Below are positions 51,362-60,587 of a stretch of 64,000 nucleotides of DNA, piece after piece. Under the pieces are notes generated by a model. It ran no database searches. It saw only the letters and a list, made by a program, of their open reading frames with translations, and was not told where the DNA came from. Source of the DNA: Oscillospiraceae bacterium (GTDB lineage: Bacteria > Bacillota > Clostridia > Oscillospirales > Oscillospiraceae); contig SVMG01000006.1 in the NCBI GenBank assembly GCA_015067545.1, positions 1 through 64,000 on the forward strand, in the 5' to 3' direction. Numbering within the stretch: the stretch's first letter is position 1; the number at the start of each line of letters is the position of its first letter. The translations under genes and the position numbers were made by a program.

Positions 51362-53698
51362 TCAAACCGGAGCTTTCGTATCTGCAAATTCCAATCGAAT
51401 GATTGTACCCGCGCGTACCTGCGTCTTGGGCGCAATGTCCTGTGCGGTAACTGTCACTGCCGGAGATACATCCTGATTTCCAGTGGGAAGTATGTAAATT
51501 CCCAGCGCACCTGCTGCCGCACTTGCCTGCTGGCGATTCATGCCTGTAAAATCCGGAACTTCCACTGTCTGCTCAGGCACTTCATCTCCCATATACAACA
51601 AAATCTGACTGTTTCCGGGTATGGCTGCCCCCGATTGAGGGATCTGCCCGGTCACCGCTTCCCCGGTACCAATATACTGTGCTGTCAACCCCAGTGCCTT
51701 TAACCGCTTGTCTGCTTCTGCGGCGGTCATACCGGAAAAATCATCCAACACCACTGTTTTGCCTGCGGCATCTTCTTCTGAAAAGCTCTGCTTCACACCC
51801 AGGTATGGCAGGATGTCCGCCATCACTGCGCCCACAGTAGGCGCGGCCATAACACCGCCTGAAATATAGGTGCCTGTTGCCCGCGATGGCGTGTCCAGGG
51901 CTACTAATACAATATACTCCGGATCGTCCATTGGCGCAACCCCCACAAATGATACGATTTTATCAAGCGTTGGCTGCCCATTCTCGTCCAAAACGTCGAT
52001 TTTTTCACTTGTACCCGTCTTTCCCCCTATGGAAAATCCGGAAACAGAGGCATTTTTTGCCGTTCCAACATCCACAACGGACTTCAGCAGTTCACACATG
52101 GTCTTGGATGTTTCGGAGCTGATGACCTGCCTGATGGCTGTTGGCTCCTGCTGAAGTACGGTCTTACCGTCCGCATCCAGCACCTCGGATACTATGTACG
52201 GCTCCATCAAATTGCCTCCGTTGACAACCGCGGAAATGGCTCGCACTAGCTGCAAGGGCGTCAGCTTAAAGGTCTGTCCGAAAGAACCTGATGTCAAGGA
52301 TGCTGTGCCCCATTTATCCGTATTGACGATCAATTCTCTATCAAAGAAAACACCCTTGCTCTCCCCTGCCAGGTCAATGCCGGTCTTTTCCATGATGCCG
52401 AACCGGCTGATGTAATCGTAAAACCGCTCACCGCCCAATTTCAGGGCAATATGCGCAAAGGCCAGATTGCAGGAATTTTGCAATGCTTGCGCAGTGGTTT
52501 CCGATCCATGTCCTGTGGAGCGCCAGCAATGCAGCAGCTGAGAACGGCCGGGGATCTTCTCCGAACCGGAGCAGTGAAATCCTGTATTCAGATCAATGGC
52601 ACCGCAATCCAATGCCGCCGCCATTGTCAATACTTTGAAAGTTGAGCCTGGCTCGTAGCCGTCGGACAGCACCCGGTTTCGCCATTGCTTCAGCCGGGCG
52701 GCTGTGACCGCACTCTGATAGGCCGCCTTGGCCTTCTCGTAAGCTTCTGTGCCCTCCGGGAGGGATAAATAGCTCAGCTTCAGCTGTTCGGTTTCCTGCA
52801 GGTCAGTTTCATCTGCAATTTCCAAATAATTGTTGGGGTCATAGCTTCCCAAGGTAGCCATAGCCAGGATCTTCCCGGTCTTGACCTCCATCACTATGCC
52901 AAATGCACCGTTTTGCACATCGTATTTTGCGATGGCGGCCTGCATCTGCTTCTCAAGACATGCCTGCACCGTAGCATCCAGGGTCAATACCACATCGCAT
53001 CCGGGAATGGCCTCCACGTATTTTTCATAGGAATAGGGCATATCCATCTCGTTATTGCCCTTGGTGGTGATCACCTTTCCGGCCTTACCCTCCAAATAGG
53101 CATTGTAGGACGCTTCGATCCCCTCTGAGCCGGTATTGGATGCGTTGGTAAAGCCGATCACCTGTGCCGCCAGTGTTTCGTAAGGGTATGTCCGCTTGGA
53201 ACTGGGCTCCAGATGGATGCCGGATATATTGTTGCTGTTGATAAAATAGCGGACTTTTGCCGCTGTATCTTCATCAATGTTGGCGGCAATCTGTTGATAT
53301 CGCTTTGTCAGATCCTTGCCCAGCTTCAAAATTCGCTCCGGGTCTGCATCCAGGATCTGCGACAGCTCCCGGGCTACCAAGTCCATGTCCGCTTTTGACT
53401 GTTTTAATTCGTGTGGGTCGAGATATACATTTTCCACCGTTTCGGAAAATGCAAGGATGTTCATATTCCGGTCGTAGATCGTTCCCCGGTGGGCGGTCAC
53501 ATTTGTCACTCTGGTCTGATTGCGCAGTGCAAGGCCAGAATAGTAGTCATAATCTGTGATCATCAGCTGGTATAGCTGCAGCGCAACTGGAATAAAGGCC
53601 GCAACACCAAACACGAGCATCACTGCCATGATCCTTCGGTGCTGCCCCGAATCTGCACGCACACGGGTGTATTCCTTCTTCCGATCCTTCTTTGCCAT
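51362..53698 (-). CDS. class B penicillin-binding protein, SpoVD/FtsI-like with PASTA domains
   Basis: A 778-residue transpeptidase. One N-terminal span (IMAVMLVFGVAAFIPVALQLY), a dimerisation domain to about 240, then the catalytic domain: SxxK as GSTFK (active Ser), SxN as NSCNLAF, and KTGT in IGGKTGTSEK. Two C-terminal PASTA domains follow (VVLDDFSGMTAAEADKRL; VEVPDFTGMNRQQASAAA). PASTA-bearing PBPs of this locus are SpoVD in endospore formers and FtsI-type in others; which applies here is open. The ATG at 53698 is chosen by family alignment; a TTG at 53743 with AGGGG is an alternative. Confidence 0.92.
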   Translation of the reverse strand: MAKKDRKKEYTRVRADSGQHRRIMAVMLVFGVAAFIPVALQLYQLMITDYDYYSGLALRNQTRVTNVTAHRGTIYDRNMNILAFSETVENVYLDPHELKQSKADMDLVARELSQILDADPERILKLGKDLTKRYQQIAANIDEDTAAKVRYFINSNNISGIHLEPSSKRTYPYETLAAQVIGFTNASNTGSEGIEASYNAYLEGKAGKVITTKGNNEMDMPYSYEKYVEAIPGCDVVLTLDATVQACLEKQMQAAIAKYDVQNGAFGIVMEVKTGKILAMATLGSYDPNNYLEIADETDLQETEQLKLSYLSLPEGTEAYEKAKAAYQSAVTAARLKQWRNRVLSDGYEPGSTFKVLTMAAALDCGAIDLNTGFHCSGSEKIPGRSQLLHCWRSTGHGSETTAQALQNSCNLAFAHIALKLGGERFYDYISRFGIMEKTGIDLAGESKGVFFDRELIVNTDKWGTASLTSGSFGQTFKLTPLQLVRAISAVVNGGNLMEPYIVSEVLDADGKTVLQQEPTAIRQVISSETSKTMCELLKSVVDVGTAKNASVSGFSIGGKTGTSEKIDVLDENGQPTLDKIVSFVGVAPMDDPEYIVLVALDTPSRATGTYISGGVMAAPTVGAVMADILPYLGVKQSFSEEDAAGKTVVLDDFSGMTAAEADKRLKALGLTAQYIGTGEAVTGQIPQSGAAIPGNSQILLYMGDEVPEQTVEVPDFTGMNRQQASAAAGALGIYILPTGNQDVSPAVTVTAQDIAPKTQVRAGTIIRLEFADTKAPV

Positions 53699-53796
53699 AG
53701 GACACCGGCCTTTCTGACTGCATTCGGCTAAAATGGGCAGCAAGGAACCCCTCGCCGCCCATCGCAGCTATTCAATCATATTGGCCGGGAACGGCT

Positions 53797-54264
53797 TTAT
53801 GCAAACATTCCCAGAAAGAATGCCCAAAAGCTCTCCCAGGCGGTAGGCTCCTGCACCACCTCAGGTGTCACCACCTGCATGGTCACATGCTGAGCCTGCT
53901 CCACGGGTACCATGCCCATGGCCAGCGCGATGTCGCGAACTTCCTGCAGATCATAGCTGGCGTCATAAGTATCCTGCATGGCTTTGTTTTCCTGCTGCAG
54001 GGACAGAGCATATTCTTTGTACATTTGCGCTTCGCGCTGTGCCTGGTTCATTTGAACCAATCCCACGATCAGCATAATGGAAAGCACAAAGGCTGCCAAA
54101 ATGCCGCCCACAGCGACCATGTCCACCTGAATCAGCCATTTTTGCTGTTTTCTGGCCTTGGGAAGCCGGGCAGATGACTTTTTCTGAGGCATCTTTTCCG
54201 GCTGTACTGCAACATTACCGGATACATACGCATTGATATATCGGATCTCGGGCTGCATTGCCAT
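53797..54264 (-). CDS. ftsL: FtsL-like cell division protein
   Basis: A 155-residue bitopic protein in the ftsL position between rsmH and the PBP gene. Basic cytosolic tail, one span near 50-72 (MVAVGGILAAFVLSIMLIVGL), then a coiled coil (QAQREAQMYKEYALSLQQEN) and a RDIALAMGMVP segment typical of the FtsL/DivIC group. Sequence conservation is low, so context carries most weight. Confidence 0.82.
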   Translation of the reverse strand: MAMQPEIRYINAYVSGNVAVQPEKMPQKKSSARLPKARKQQKWLIQVDMVAVGGILAAFVLSIMLIVGLVQMNQAQREAQMYKEYALSLQQENKAMQDTYDASYDLQEVRDIALAMGMVPVEQAQHVTMQVVTPEVVQEPTAWESFWAFFLGMFA

Positions 54265-54281
54265 GAAGATCCCTCCTTTAG

Positions 54282-55217
54282 TCAGATTTTTTCACAGATG
54301 CGCAGCTTTGCGCTGCGTGCTCTTGGGTTTCGTTCCAATTCTTCCTCACCGGAAACGATGGGCTTGCGGTTCACCAGCTTGACCAGCGGCTTCTTTCCAC
54401 AGACACAAACCGGAAAATTAGGCGGGCAAATACAGCCCTTGGCCGCATCAGCCATACCGTTTTTCACGATGCGATCCTCCAGCGAATGGAATGTGATGAT
54501 TGCCAGCCTTCCGCCGGGATTCAGCTTGGGAATGGCCGCCTCCATCACCTGCCGCACCGCACCCAGCTCGTCATTGACAGCTATGCGAATGGCCTGAAAA
54601 CTGCGCTTGGCAGGATGCTGTTTTTCTCTCAGTGCCGACGCAGGCATTGCGCCGCGGATCACATCCACCAGCTCCAGAGTCGTTTTGATGGGTTTTGTCT
54701 CCCGGGTGCGGCAAATATTTGCCGCGATCTGGGGGGCATATCTTTCTTCGCCGTAATCAAACAGAATTCGGCGCAATTCTTCATAAGACCAGGTGTTGAC
54801 CACTTCCTCGGCAGTCAGTGCATCACCGTTGTTCATGCGCATATCCAGCGGCGCATCCACCATATAGGAGAAGCCCCGGCTTCCATCGTCCAGCTGCGGA
54901 GAGGAAACGCCAAGATCCAGTAAAATGCCATCCACACCGTCAATGCCAAGCTCATCAAGGACGTTTGCGATCTCGCAAAAGTTGGAATGCACCAGCGTCA
55001 CGCGCTCACCAAAGGGTGCCAGCCGCTCCCCTGCCGCCCGCAGGGCAATGGGGTCGCGATCGATGCCGATCAGCCGACCGGTAGTCAGCCGCGCCGCGAT
55101 CTGAGCGGAATGTCCCGCACCGCCCAGTGTGCCGTCTACATAAATGCCATCCGGGCGGATGTTCAGGCCTTCAATACATTCGTCCAGCAGGACGGATACA
55201 TGATGAAATTCACTCAT
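54282..55217 (-). CDS. rsmH: 16S rRNA (cytosine1402-N4)-methyltransferase
   Basis: A 311-residue SAM-dependent enzyme methylating N4 of C1402 in the ribosomal P site. VDGTLGGAGHSAQIA near 28-42 is the SAM loop, ILLDLGVSSPQLDD near 100 and ITFHSLEDRIVK near 245 are family signatures. Overlaps mraZ by four bases. Confidence 0.96.
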   Translation of the reverse strand: MSEFHHVSVLLDECIEGLNIRPDGIYVDGTLGGAGHSAQIAARLTTGRLIGIDRDPIALRAAGERLAPFGERVTLVHSNFCEIANVLDELGIDGVDGILLDLGVSSPQLDDGSRGFSYMVDAPLDMRMNNGDALTAEEVVNTWSYEELRRILFDYGEERYAPQIAANICRTRETKPIKTTLELVDVIRGAMPASALREKQHPAKRSFQAIRIAVNDELGAVRQVMEAAIPKLNPGGRLAIITFHSLEDRIVKNGMADAAKGCICPPNFPVCVCGKKPLVKLVNRKPIVSGEEELERNPRARSAKLRICEKI

Positions 55218-55642
55218 AGGCCGATGGCCTCCAAGGATGCCAGCAGTTTTTCAGGGGTAAGATTTTCAGCTTCAAAGGCCTCGAATTCATTAAGCGCCCA
55301 AATTTCTGCCTGGCCTGCCCGGCCAACGATCATAACTTCCTTTGCAATTCCGGCATAGCTTAACAGGAACTGAGAAAGGCTGAAGCGGAACTGTTTATCG
55401 GGCTCACATTCTACCGCATTCATGAAGATCAGGCTGGTAGCTGCACCCTTCTGAGAAATGGGCAGGGTGTTATAGTTGTCACTGAGTGTCTGCCAATCGG
55501 ATGCTTTGTAGATAGTCAAGCACCGATGACCGCAGTTAACGCCCAGGGTCACGAAAAAGTCCTCGCCCAGCTCCTCCCGCAGCTTTGCAGGAACGATCAA
55601 ACGGTTTTTATCGTCCAATTTCGCTGTATATTTACCGATCAT
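55214..55642 (-). CDS. mraZ: transcriptional regulator MraZ
   Basis: A 142-residue double AbrB-like-domain protein. MIGKYTAKLDDKNRLIVPAKLRE opens the first swapped-hairpin domain and QFRFSLSQFLLSYAGI starts the second. MraZ represses its own division-and-wall operon by binding direct repeats upstream, and such repeats are visible at 55656-55692. First gene of the cluster. Confidence 0.95.
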   Translation of the reverse strand: MIGKYTAKLDDKNRLIVPAKLREELGEDFFVTLGVNCGHRCLTIYKASDWQTLSDNYNTLPISQKGAATSLIFMNAVECEPDKQFRFSLSQFLLSYAGIAKEVMIVGRAGQAEIWALNEFEAFEAENLTPEKLLASLEAIGL

Positions 55643-55655
55643 AGGTGCTCACCTC

Positions 55656-55692
55656 CTCCACTTTGCTCCACTTTTTATCCATTTCACTCCAC
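55656..55692 (-). promoter_or_regulatory. MraZ box: direct repeats before mraZ
   Basis: On the minus strand GTGGAG, ATGGAT, GTGGAG, GTGGAG occur at 10- to 11-base spacing (55687-55692, 55677-55682, 55666-55671, 55656-55661). They start right at the expected transcription start and end at the ribosome binding site, the position for autorepression. Confidence 0.8.
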
Positions 55693-55700
55693 TTAATGAC

Positions 55701-55729
55701 AGTATAATACCCCTTTCTCAAAAAATCAA
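55701..55729 (-). promoter_or_regulatory. promoter of the mraZ/dcw operon
   Basis: TTGATT (55724-55729), 17-base spacer, TATACT (55701-55706). Confidence 0.78.
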
Positions 55730-55811
55730 TATTTTTTTGCAAAAAACTTGCATTTTTTTCAAAAAAACATGAGAAATTCTAATTTTCGAACGCTTGTTCT
55801 ACATATTTTCT

Positions 55812-58136
55812 CTAAATTCTGAAGGAAATCACATTATCCCGGAGCTCACCGGTGATTTGGTCCGGCTTTTTCGCGCTGCGCAGCAGCTCTTCCGCCAACG
55901 GTCCCTCCACTTTGGATTGGATCAGCCGCCGCAAATGCCGAGCCCCATCCCGGCTCTTACATTGCGCCGACAGATAGGCAGGTATTTCTTCGCACAGCTG
56001 AAGATGGATGCCGATCCTCTCCATTCTGTCCTTCAACTGATCCAGATACTTTCGGGCAATGGCCTCCAGTTCCTTGCTCTCCAGGGAGGCAAACCGGATG
56101 ATTTGATCCAGCCGCCCTAAAAATTCCGGCATAAAGGTCTGCCGCAGGGATTCCTCCTGCTCCTGGGCCTGGCCTGCGGGACGGAAGCCCAAGCCGTCGC
56201 CTCGAATTTGTCCTCCGGTGTTGGAGGTCATGACCACAATGGCATTTTTGAAGCTGACACGGCGGCCGGTGGAATCCGTGAGCACCCCCTCCTCCATGAT
56301 CTGCAGCAACAGCCCCAGTACATCCGGATGGGCCTTTTCCAGTTCGTCCAACAAAACCAAACAGTATGGCCGTCGGCGCACTGCCTCTGTCAGCTTACCG
56401 CCTTCCTCGTATCCCACATAGCCGGGAGGCGCGCCAATGAGCCGTGACACCGACTGCTTCTCGATATACTCCGTCATATCCAGCCGTATCATGGCATCCC
56501 TGCTTCCATACAGCTCCTCCGCCAATGCACGGCACAGTTCTGTTTTTCCCACGCCTGTGGGGCCGGTAAACAGCAAACATGCAACAGGCCGGTTCTCATC
56601 CCGTATGCCGGAAAAGCCCCGGCGTACTGCCTCTGCGACACTGTGAAGCGCGCTCTCCTGGCCTACCACACTCCGGGAAAGTATCTGTTCCAGCTCCATC
56701 AGCCTCTGTCTTTGATCCGCCGTCAGTCGTCCCACAGGGATGCCTGTACGGGCTGATACCGCCCACGCCACATCCGCGCCGGTAACCGTCCTCGGGCGCT
56801 TATGCTCAGTATTGCGTGCAGCGATCTTCTGCATTTTATCCCGCAATTCCGCTGCCTTTTCAAACCTGCTCTCCCGCACCGCCTCATTCAGGGCCTGCTC
56901 CAGGTTCTGTTGGGTGGAGCTGCGGCTGTAACGCATTTCCTCCATACGGGCGTGGGATGCTCCCTCGTCCAGCAGATCGATGGCCTTATCCGGCAAATAC
57001 AGATCCGGCAAATACCGCACGGACAGCCGCAGCGCCTCTTCCAGCGCACCATGGCTGATCCGGATCCGATGGTGCTTTTCCAGTCCCGGTCTCAGTCCCT
57101 CCAAAATTGCCATCGTTGCCTCCCGGTCCGGTTCTTCCACCATCACAGGACGAAATCGCCGTTCCAATGCCGGATCTTTTTCAATATACTTGCGGTATTC
57201 CGTCATAGTGGTCGCACCCAACATCTGCAGTTCCCCGCGACCCAGGGCGGGCTTAAAGATATTAGCTGCATCGATAGCCCCCTCTGCCGCGCCTGCACCG
57301 ACGATGGTGTGCATCTCATCCACAAAGAGGATCACATCCCCGCACCGCTTGATCTCCTGCAACACATCCCTAAGCCGTTCTTCAAATTCACCCCGGTATT
57401 TGGTGCCCGCAACCAAATTGGCCATGTTCAGACTGATGAGGCGTTTATCCTTCAGCTGCGGCGGTACGTCACCAACGCTCATTCGCTGCGCAAGGCCTTC
57501 GGCAATAGCCGTTTTGCCAACACCGGGCTCACCCACCAAAGCAGGATTATTTTTATTTTTTCTGCTAAGGATCCCAATAACCGTTTCGATCTCCCGATCT
57601 CTTCCCACCACCTGTTCCATTGTGGATGCCTTTAAGATCAGATCCTCGCTGAACTGCTCCAATAATTTCAAATCTACCGCTCCTTTTTTGGTTTTTGCAG
57701 GCGCATCTGCCTGCCATTGCATATACTCAACTGTTCTGGTAAAAATCTCATCCCGGTCCACAGCCGTCAGACTGAGCAGCATCTGCGCACCAACATATTC
57801 TCCCCGCAGTAATGAAAGCAGAATGTGATGTCTGCCGATCTGACGGCTGCCTAAACGCCGGGCCTCCTGCCCGGCGCACGCCAATATTCTTTTCACTTCA
57901 CCGCTCAGACCCTGAGGCAACGGCAGATCCGGCGTGCCGCTGCCGATGCAATGCGCCACGGCACATCTAGCCATATGTGCATTGAGGCCGCAGCTGCCCA
58001 ACAGCTGGCCGATCCATCCGCAGCTGTAGCTCAGTGCCGCCAGCAGATGCTCGCTCCCTACATAACTATGCCCGAATTCCCTGGCGATCCCTGCTGCCTC
58101 CAGGATCAAATGGCTGGTATCTGCCTCCAATCGCAT
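55812..58136 (-). CDS. Clp ATPase, ClpC type
   Basis: A 774-residue Hsp100 unfoldase. An N-terminal double Clp-N repeat (LILEAAGIAREFGHSYVGSEHLL) is followed by AAA1 with GEPGVGKTAI, then a UVR motif (EAVRESRFEKAAELRDKM) in the short M-domain as in ClpC, and AAA2 with GPTGVGKTEL. A GLGF segment in the AAA2 loop (near 668-671) is in the place of the ClpP-docking tripeptide, so it should deliver substrates to the ClpP encoded at 14506. No ctsR, mcsA or mcsB gene is next to it. Divergent from the ferredoxin gene. Confidence 0.92.
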   Translation of the reverse strand: MRLEADTSHLILEAAGIAREFGHSYVGSEHLLAALSYSCGWIGQLLGSCGLNAHMARCAVAHCIGSGTPDLPLPQGLSGEVKRILACAGQEARRLGSRQIGRHHILLSLLRGEYVGAQMLLSLTAVDRDEIFTRTVEYMQWQADAPAKTKKGAVDLKLLEQFSEDLILKASTMEQVVGRDREIETVIGILSRKNKNNPALVGEPGVGKTAIAEGLAQRMSVGDVPPQLKDKRLISLNMANLVAGTKYRGEFEERLRDVLQEIKRCGDVILFVDEMHTIVGAGAAEGAIDAANIFKPALGRGELQMLGATTMTEYRKYIEKDPALERRFRPVMVEEPDREATMAILEGLRPGLEKHHRIRISHGALEEALRLSVRYLPDLYLPDKAIDLLDEGASHARMEEMRYSRSSTQQNLEQALNEAVRESRFEKAAELRDKMQKIAARNTEHKRPRTVTGADVAWAVSARTGIPVGRLTADQRQRLMELEQILSRSVVGQESALHSVAEAVRRGFSGIRDENRPVACLLFTGPTGVGKTELCRALAEELYGSRDAMIRLDMTEYIEKQSVSRLIGAPPGYVGYEEGGKLTEAVRRRPYCLVLLDELEKAHPDVLGLLLQIMEEGVLTDSTGRRVSFKNAIVVMTSNTGGQIRGDGLGFRPAGQAQEQEESLRQTFMPEFLGRLDQIIRFASLESKELEAIARKYLDQLKDRMERIGIHLQLCEEIPAYLSAQCKSRDGARHLRRLIQSKVEGPLAEELLRSAKKPDQITGELRDNVISFRI

Positions 58137-58208
58137 GTAACCCCTCCCTCATCTGCAAAGTTTCGCCAGTGCAGCAAAAAAATATACGAAATAAAATGAA
58201 AAAAGGAA

Positions 58209-58236
58209 TTGCATTTTTAGAAATACATGTTAGAAT
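58209..58236 (+). promoter_or_regulatory. ferredoxin promoter
   Basis: TTGCAT (58209-58214), 16-base spacer, TAGAAT (58231-58236). Confidence 0.6.
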
Positions 58237-58292
58237 AAAGGTGCATTTGTATGCGTATACATATGCCGAAAACACATAATGGAGGGAAAATC

Positions 58293-58463
58293 ATGGCTTA
58301 CAATATTACTGATGCTTGCGTCAAGTGCGGTTCCTGCGCTGACAACTGCCCCGTTGAGGCTATTTCCGAGGGCGAAGACAAGTATGTCATCGATGCCGAT
58401 GTTTGTGTCAGCTGCGGCGCCTGCGCTGACAACTGCCCCGCTGAAGCAATCGAGGAAGGCTGA
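58293..58463 (+). CDS. 2[4Fe-4S] ferredoxin
   Basis: A 56-residue clostridial-type ferredoxin. Two CxxCxxCxxxCP motifs are visible: CVKCGSCADNCP and CVSCGACADNCP, each ligating one 4Fe-4S cluster. It carries low-potential electrons in the anaerobic cytosol. The ATG at 58293, after GGAGGGAAAATC, gives the standard length; an in-frame extension to 58251 is not needed. It is a monocistronic gene with a strong terminator. Confidence 0.95.
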   Translation: MAYNITDACVKCGSCADNCPVEAISEGEDKYVIDADVCVSCGACADNCPAEAIEEG

Positions 58464-58480
58464 TTCTTCCGAACCAAAGT

Positions 58481-58525
58481 CAGTCTGCGCACTCTGGTCA
58501 TCCGGCTGCGCAGACTGATTTTTTT
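58481..58525 (+). terminator. ferredoxin terminator
   Basis: CAGTCTGCGC ... GCGCAGACTG stem followed by ATTTTTTT. Confidence 0.85.
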
Positions 58526-58536
58526 GGAGGTAAACC

Positions 58537-59217
58537 ATGGAAACACTTGCAAACGGTTTCACATTGGAAGTTCCCGCAGGCGCGTTCCCTCTGAGCACGG
58601 ATTCCATTCTGCTCAGCGATTTTATAAAGCTTCCGCCCAACGCGCGGGTGTTGGATCTGGGCTCCGGCTGCGGAACTTTGGGATTGCTTCTTTGCGCCAA
58701 GGATTCACAGTGCAGCATTACCGGCATCGAATTGGATCCCTCTGCCCATGCGGGCGCAGTTGCAAATATTGAAAAAAACGACCTTTCCTCCCGTATGGAA
58801 AGTATATGCGGAGATCTTCGCACCTTCCCCTTGACGGGCAGCTTTGACTGCTGCATTTCCAATCCCCCCTACTACACCGGCGGCCCGGCAAGCAATACAA
58901 CGCCCCTGGCCCGACGAGATGATCAATGCAGCCTGGCGCAGCTGTGTGAAGCTGCGGGAAAAATGCTGAAATTCGGCGGAGATTTCTTTTTGGTTCACAA
59001 ACCGGAACGGTTGGCCGAAATCTGCGCTCTGGCTGCGAAATATAATATGCAGCCCAAACGGCTGCGTCTGATCCGCCATCGCACCGATGGCGAGGTTTCT
59101 CTCATTTTGCTGTCCTGCCGCAAGGGCGGCAAGCCGGGGCTGATTTGGGAGGAGCGTTGTCTTTTTGAAGGCGACGGTCGACCCACAGACTACTACCGAA
59201 CACTTTACCACCTTTAA
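58537..59217 (+). CDS. tRNA1(Val) (adenine37-N6)-methyltransferase-like protein
   Basis: A 226-residue class I methyltransferase of the TrmN6/YfiC group. SAM loop RVLDLGSGCGTLGLLL near 39-54, acidic residue in TGIELDPSAHAGA, and catalytic NPPY in CCISNPPYYTGG near 106-117, as in enzymes that methylate exocyclic amino groups of adenine. In Clostridia it is usually followed by rsmI, as here after 11 bases. Its target in this organism is inferred. Confidence 0.88.
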   Translation: METLANGFTLEVPAGAFPLSTDSILLSDFIKLPPNARVLDLGSGCGTLGLLLCAKDSQCSITGIELDPSAHAGAVANIEKNDLSSRMESICGDLRTFPLTGSFDCCISNPPYYTGGPASNTTPLARRDDQCSLAQLCEAAGKMLKFGGDFFLVHKPERLAEICALAAKYNMQPKRLRLIRHRTDGEVSLILLSCRKGGKPGLIWEERCLFEGDGRPTDYYRTLYHL

Positions 59218-59228
59218 GGAGGCAGACC

Positions 59229-60059
59229 ATGGCAGGAATGTTATATCTCGTCCCTACCCCCATCGGCAATTTGGGCGATATCTCCACCCGCTGCCGGGAG
59301 ACTTTGGAGCAGGCCGATTTCATTGCCGCAGAGGATACCCGCGTCAGCTTGAAGCTGCTGAATCATTTGGGTATCAAAAAAAGCCTTGTCAGCTACTTTG
59401 AGCATAACAAGACTGCAAAGGGTGATGTGATCGTTCAGCGAATTTTAGCCGGTGAGACCTGCGCATTGGTATCGGATGCAGGCAGCCCTGCCATCTCCGA
59501 TCCCGGCGAGGAATTGGTAAAGCAGTGCGCTGAGGCAGGAATCACAGTTTGCGCCATTCCCGGCCCTTGTGCGGTCATTACTGCCCTGAGCATTTCCGGG
59601 CAGAGCACCGGAAGATTCTGCTTTGAGGGTTTCCTGTCCACTGCAAAAAAGAGCCGTAAGGAGCATTTGGAAAGTCTGATTGGCGAAAGCCGCACCATGG
59701 TCTTCTACGAAGCTCCCCACAAGCTGGTGAACACTCTTGAGGATATGGCTGCTGTATTTGGTGCAGACCGGCCCATCAGCCTGTGCCGGGAGCTGACAAA
59801 GCTCCACGAGGAAGTGGTACGCACCACCTTGGGCGAGGCCATTGAAAAGTACACGGAAACACCGCCCAAGGGTGAGTTTGTCTTAGTACTCGCCGGCGCG
59901 CCTGCCATAGAAAAAGAAAAAGCCACCCCGGCGGACGCTGCCGCAAGAGTGGCTCAGCTGATGGAAGAGGGTCTTTCCCGGAAGGATGCCATCAAGCAAA
60001 CCGCCAAGGAACTGGATCTTCCCAAAAATGTGGTCTACGATGCTGCATTGAGTGAATAA
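59229..60059 (+). CDS. rsmI: 16S rRNA (cytidine1402-2'-O)-methyltransferase
   Basis: A 276-residue SAM-dependent enzyme methylating the ribose of C1402, the same nucleotide whose base is modified by RsmH encoded at 54282. Signatures: YLVPTPIGNLGDIS at 6-19, AAEDTRVSLKLLNH near 35, LVSDAGSPAISDPG near 79 and PTPCA-type IPGPCAVITAL near 110. The C-terminal helical part (AARVAQLMEEGLSRKDAIKQ) is typical. Confidence 0.96.
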   Translation: MAGMLYLVPTPIGNLGDISTRCRETLEQADFIAAEDTRVSLKLLNHLGIKKSLVSYFEHNKTAKGDVIVQRILAGETCALVSDAGSPAISDPGEELVKQCAEAGITVCAIPGPCAVITALSISGQSTGRFCFEGFLSTAKKSRKEHLESLIGESRTMVFYEAPHKLVNTLEDMAAVFGADRPISLCRELTKLHEEVVRTTLGEAIEKYTETPPKGEFVLVLAGAPAIEKEKATPADAAARVAQLMEEGLSRKDAIKQTAKELDLPKNVVYDAALSE

Positions 60060-60078
60060 TACTCCGATAATATGAAAC

Positions 60079-60109
60079 CAGCCGCCTCAAACCGAGGCGG
60101 CTGTATTTG
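60079..60109. terminator. rsmI terminator
   Basis: CAGCCGCCTC-AAACC-GAGGCGGCTG, between convergent genes. Confidence 0.85.
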
Positions 60110-60116
60110 TTAGCTC

Positions 60117-60551
60117 TTAATGTCCGCGGAGATCCAACCCTGCAAACGGAGCAATTCCCTCACCAAACAGATAGACGATATAATAGTTTTCTGCATCTGT
60201 GATTTGTGTTGTAAAGGAAAGCTGTGCATGCTCCACACATTCAATTTTTTGCGTTTTTTGTACCTTTACAATAATATCCGCATTTATCCCGGAATAGTAG
60301 TCAGACAGTTCTTCCCTCGTCAGTTCGCTTTGAATCAGCATTGCACCAAAATACTGCATGCCATTGCCATTTCCGACAAGCTTGCCGGCCTTGGATATGG
60401 ATTCAACCATCTGTGTATTCTCAGGAAGCGTAATCTCCACAAGGCTTTTTTCAACATTTTTCGCCGAGAAATCGTTTACCATCGGAACGGACACAACAAA
60501 ACCTATAAAGAGAACGATTACAACAGCAACAAGGACTATCTTCTTTTTCAT
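60117..60551 (-). CDS. small membrane-anchored protein, unknown
   Basis: A 144-residue protein with one N-terminal hydrophobic segment (KIVLVAVVIVLFIGFVVSVPM) that could be an uncleaved anchor. The extracellular part (LVEITLPENTQMVESISKAG, GMQYFGAMLIQSELTREEL, YYIVYLFGE) has a mixed strand/helix pattern, and no motif I recognise. Possibly a small conserved Firmicute protein with a single soluble domain. ATG at 60551 after AGGAGGTCGCTAAC. Neighbours give no functional hint. Confidence 0.7.
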   Translation of the reverse strand: MKKKIVLVAVVIVLFIGFVVSVPMVNDFSAKNVEKSLVEITLPENTQMVESISKAGKLVGNGNGMQYFGAMLIQSELTREELSDYYSGINADIIVKVQKTQKIECVEHAQLSFTTQITDAENYYIVYLFGEGIAPFAGLDLRGH

Positions 60552-60587
60552 AGTTAGCGACCTCCTTGTTAATTCCGGCCTGGCTGA

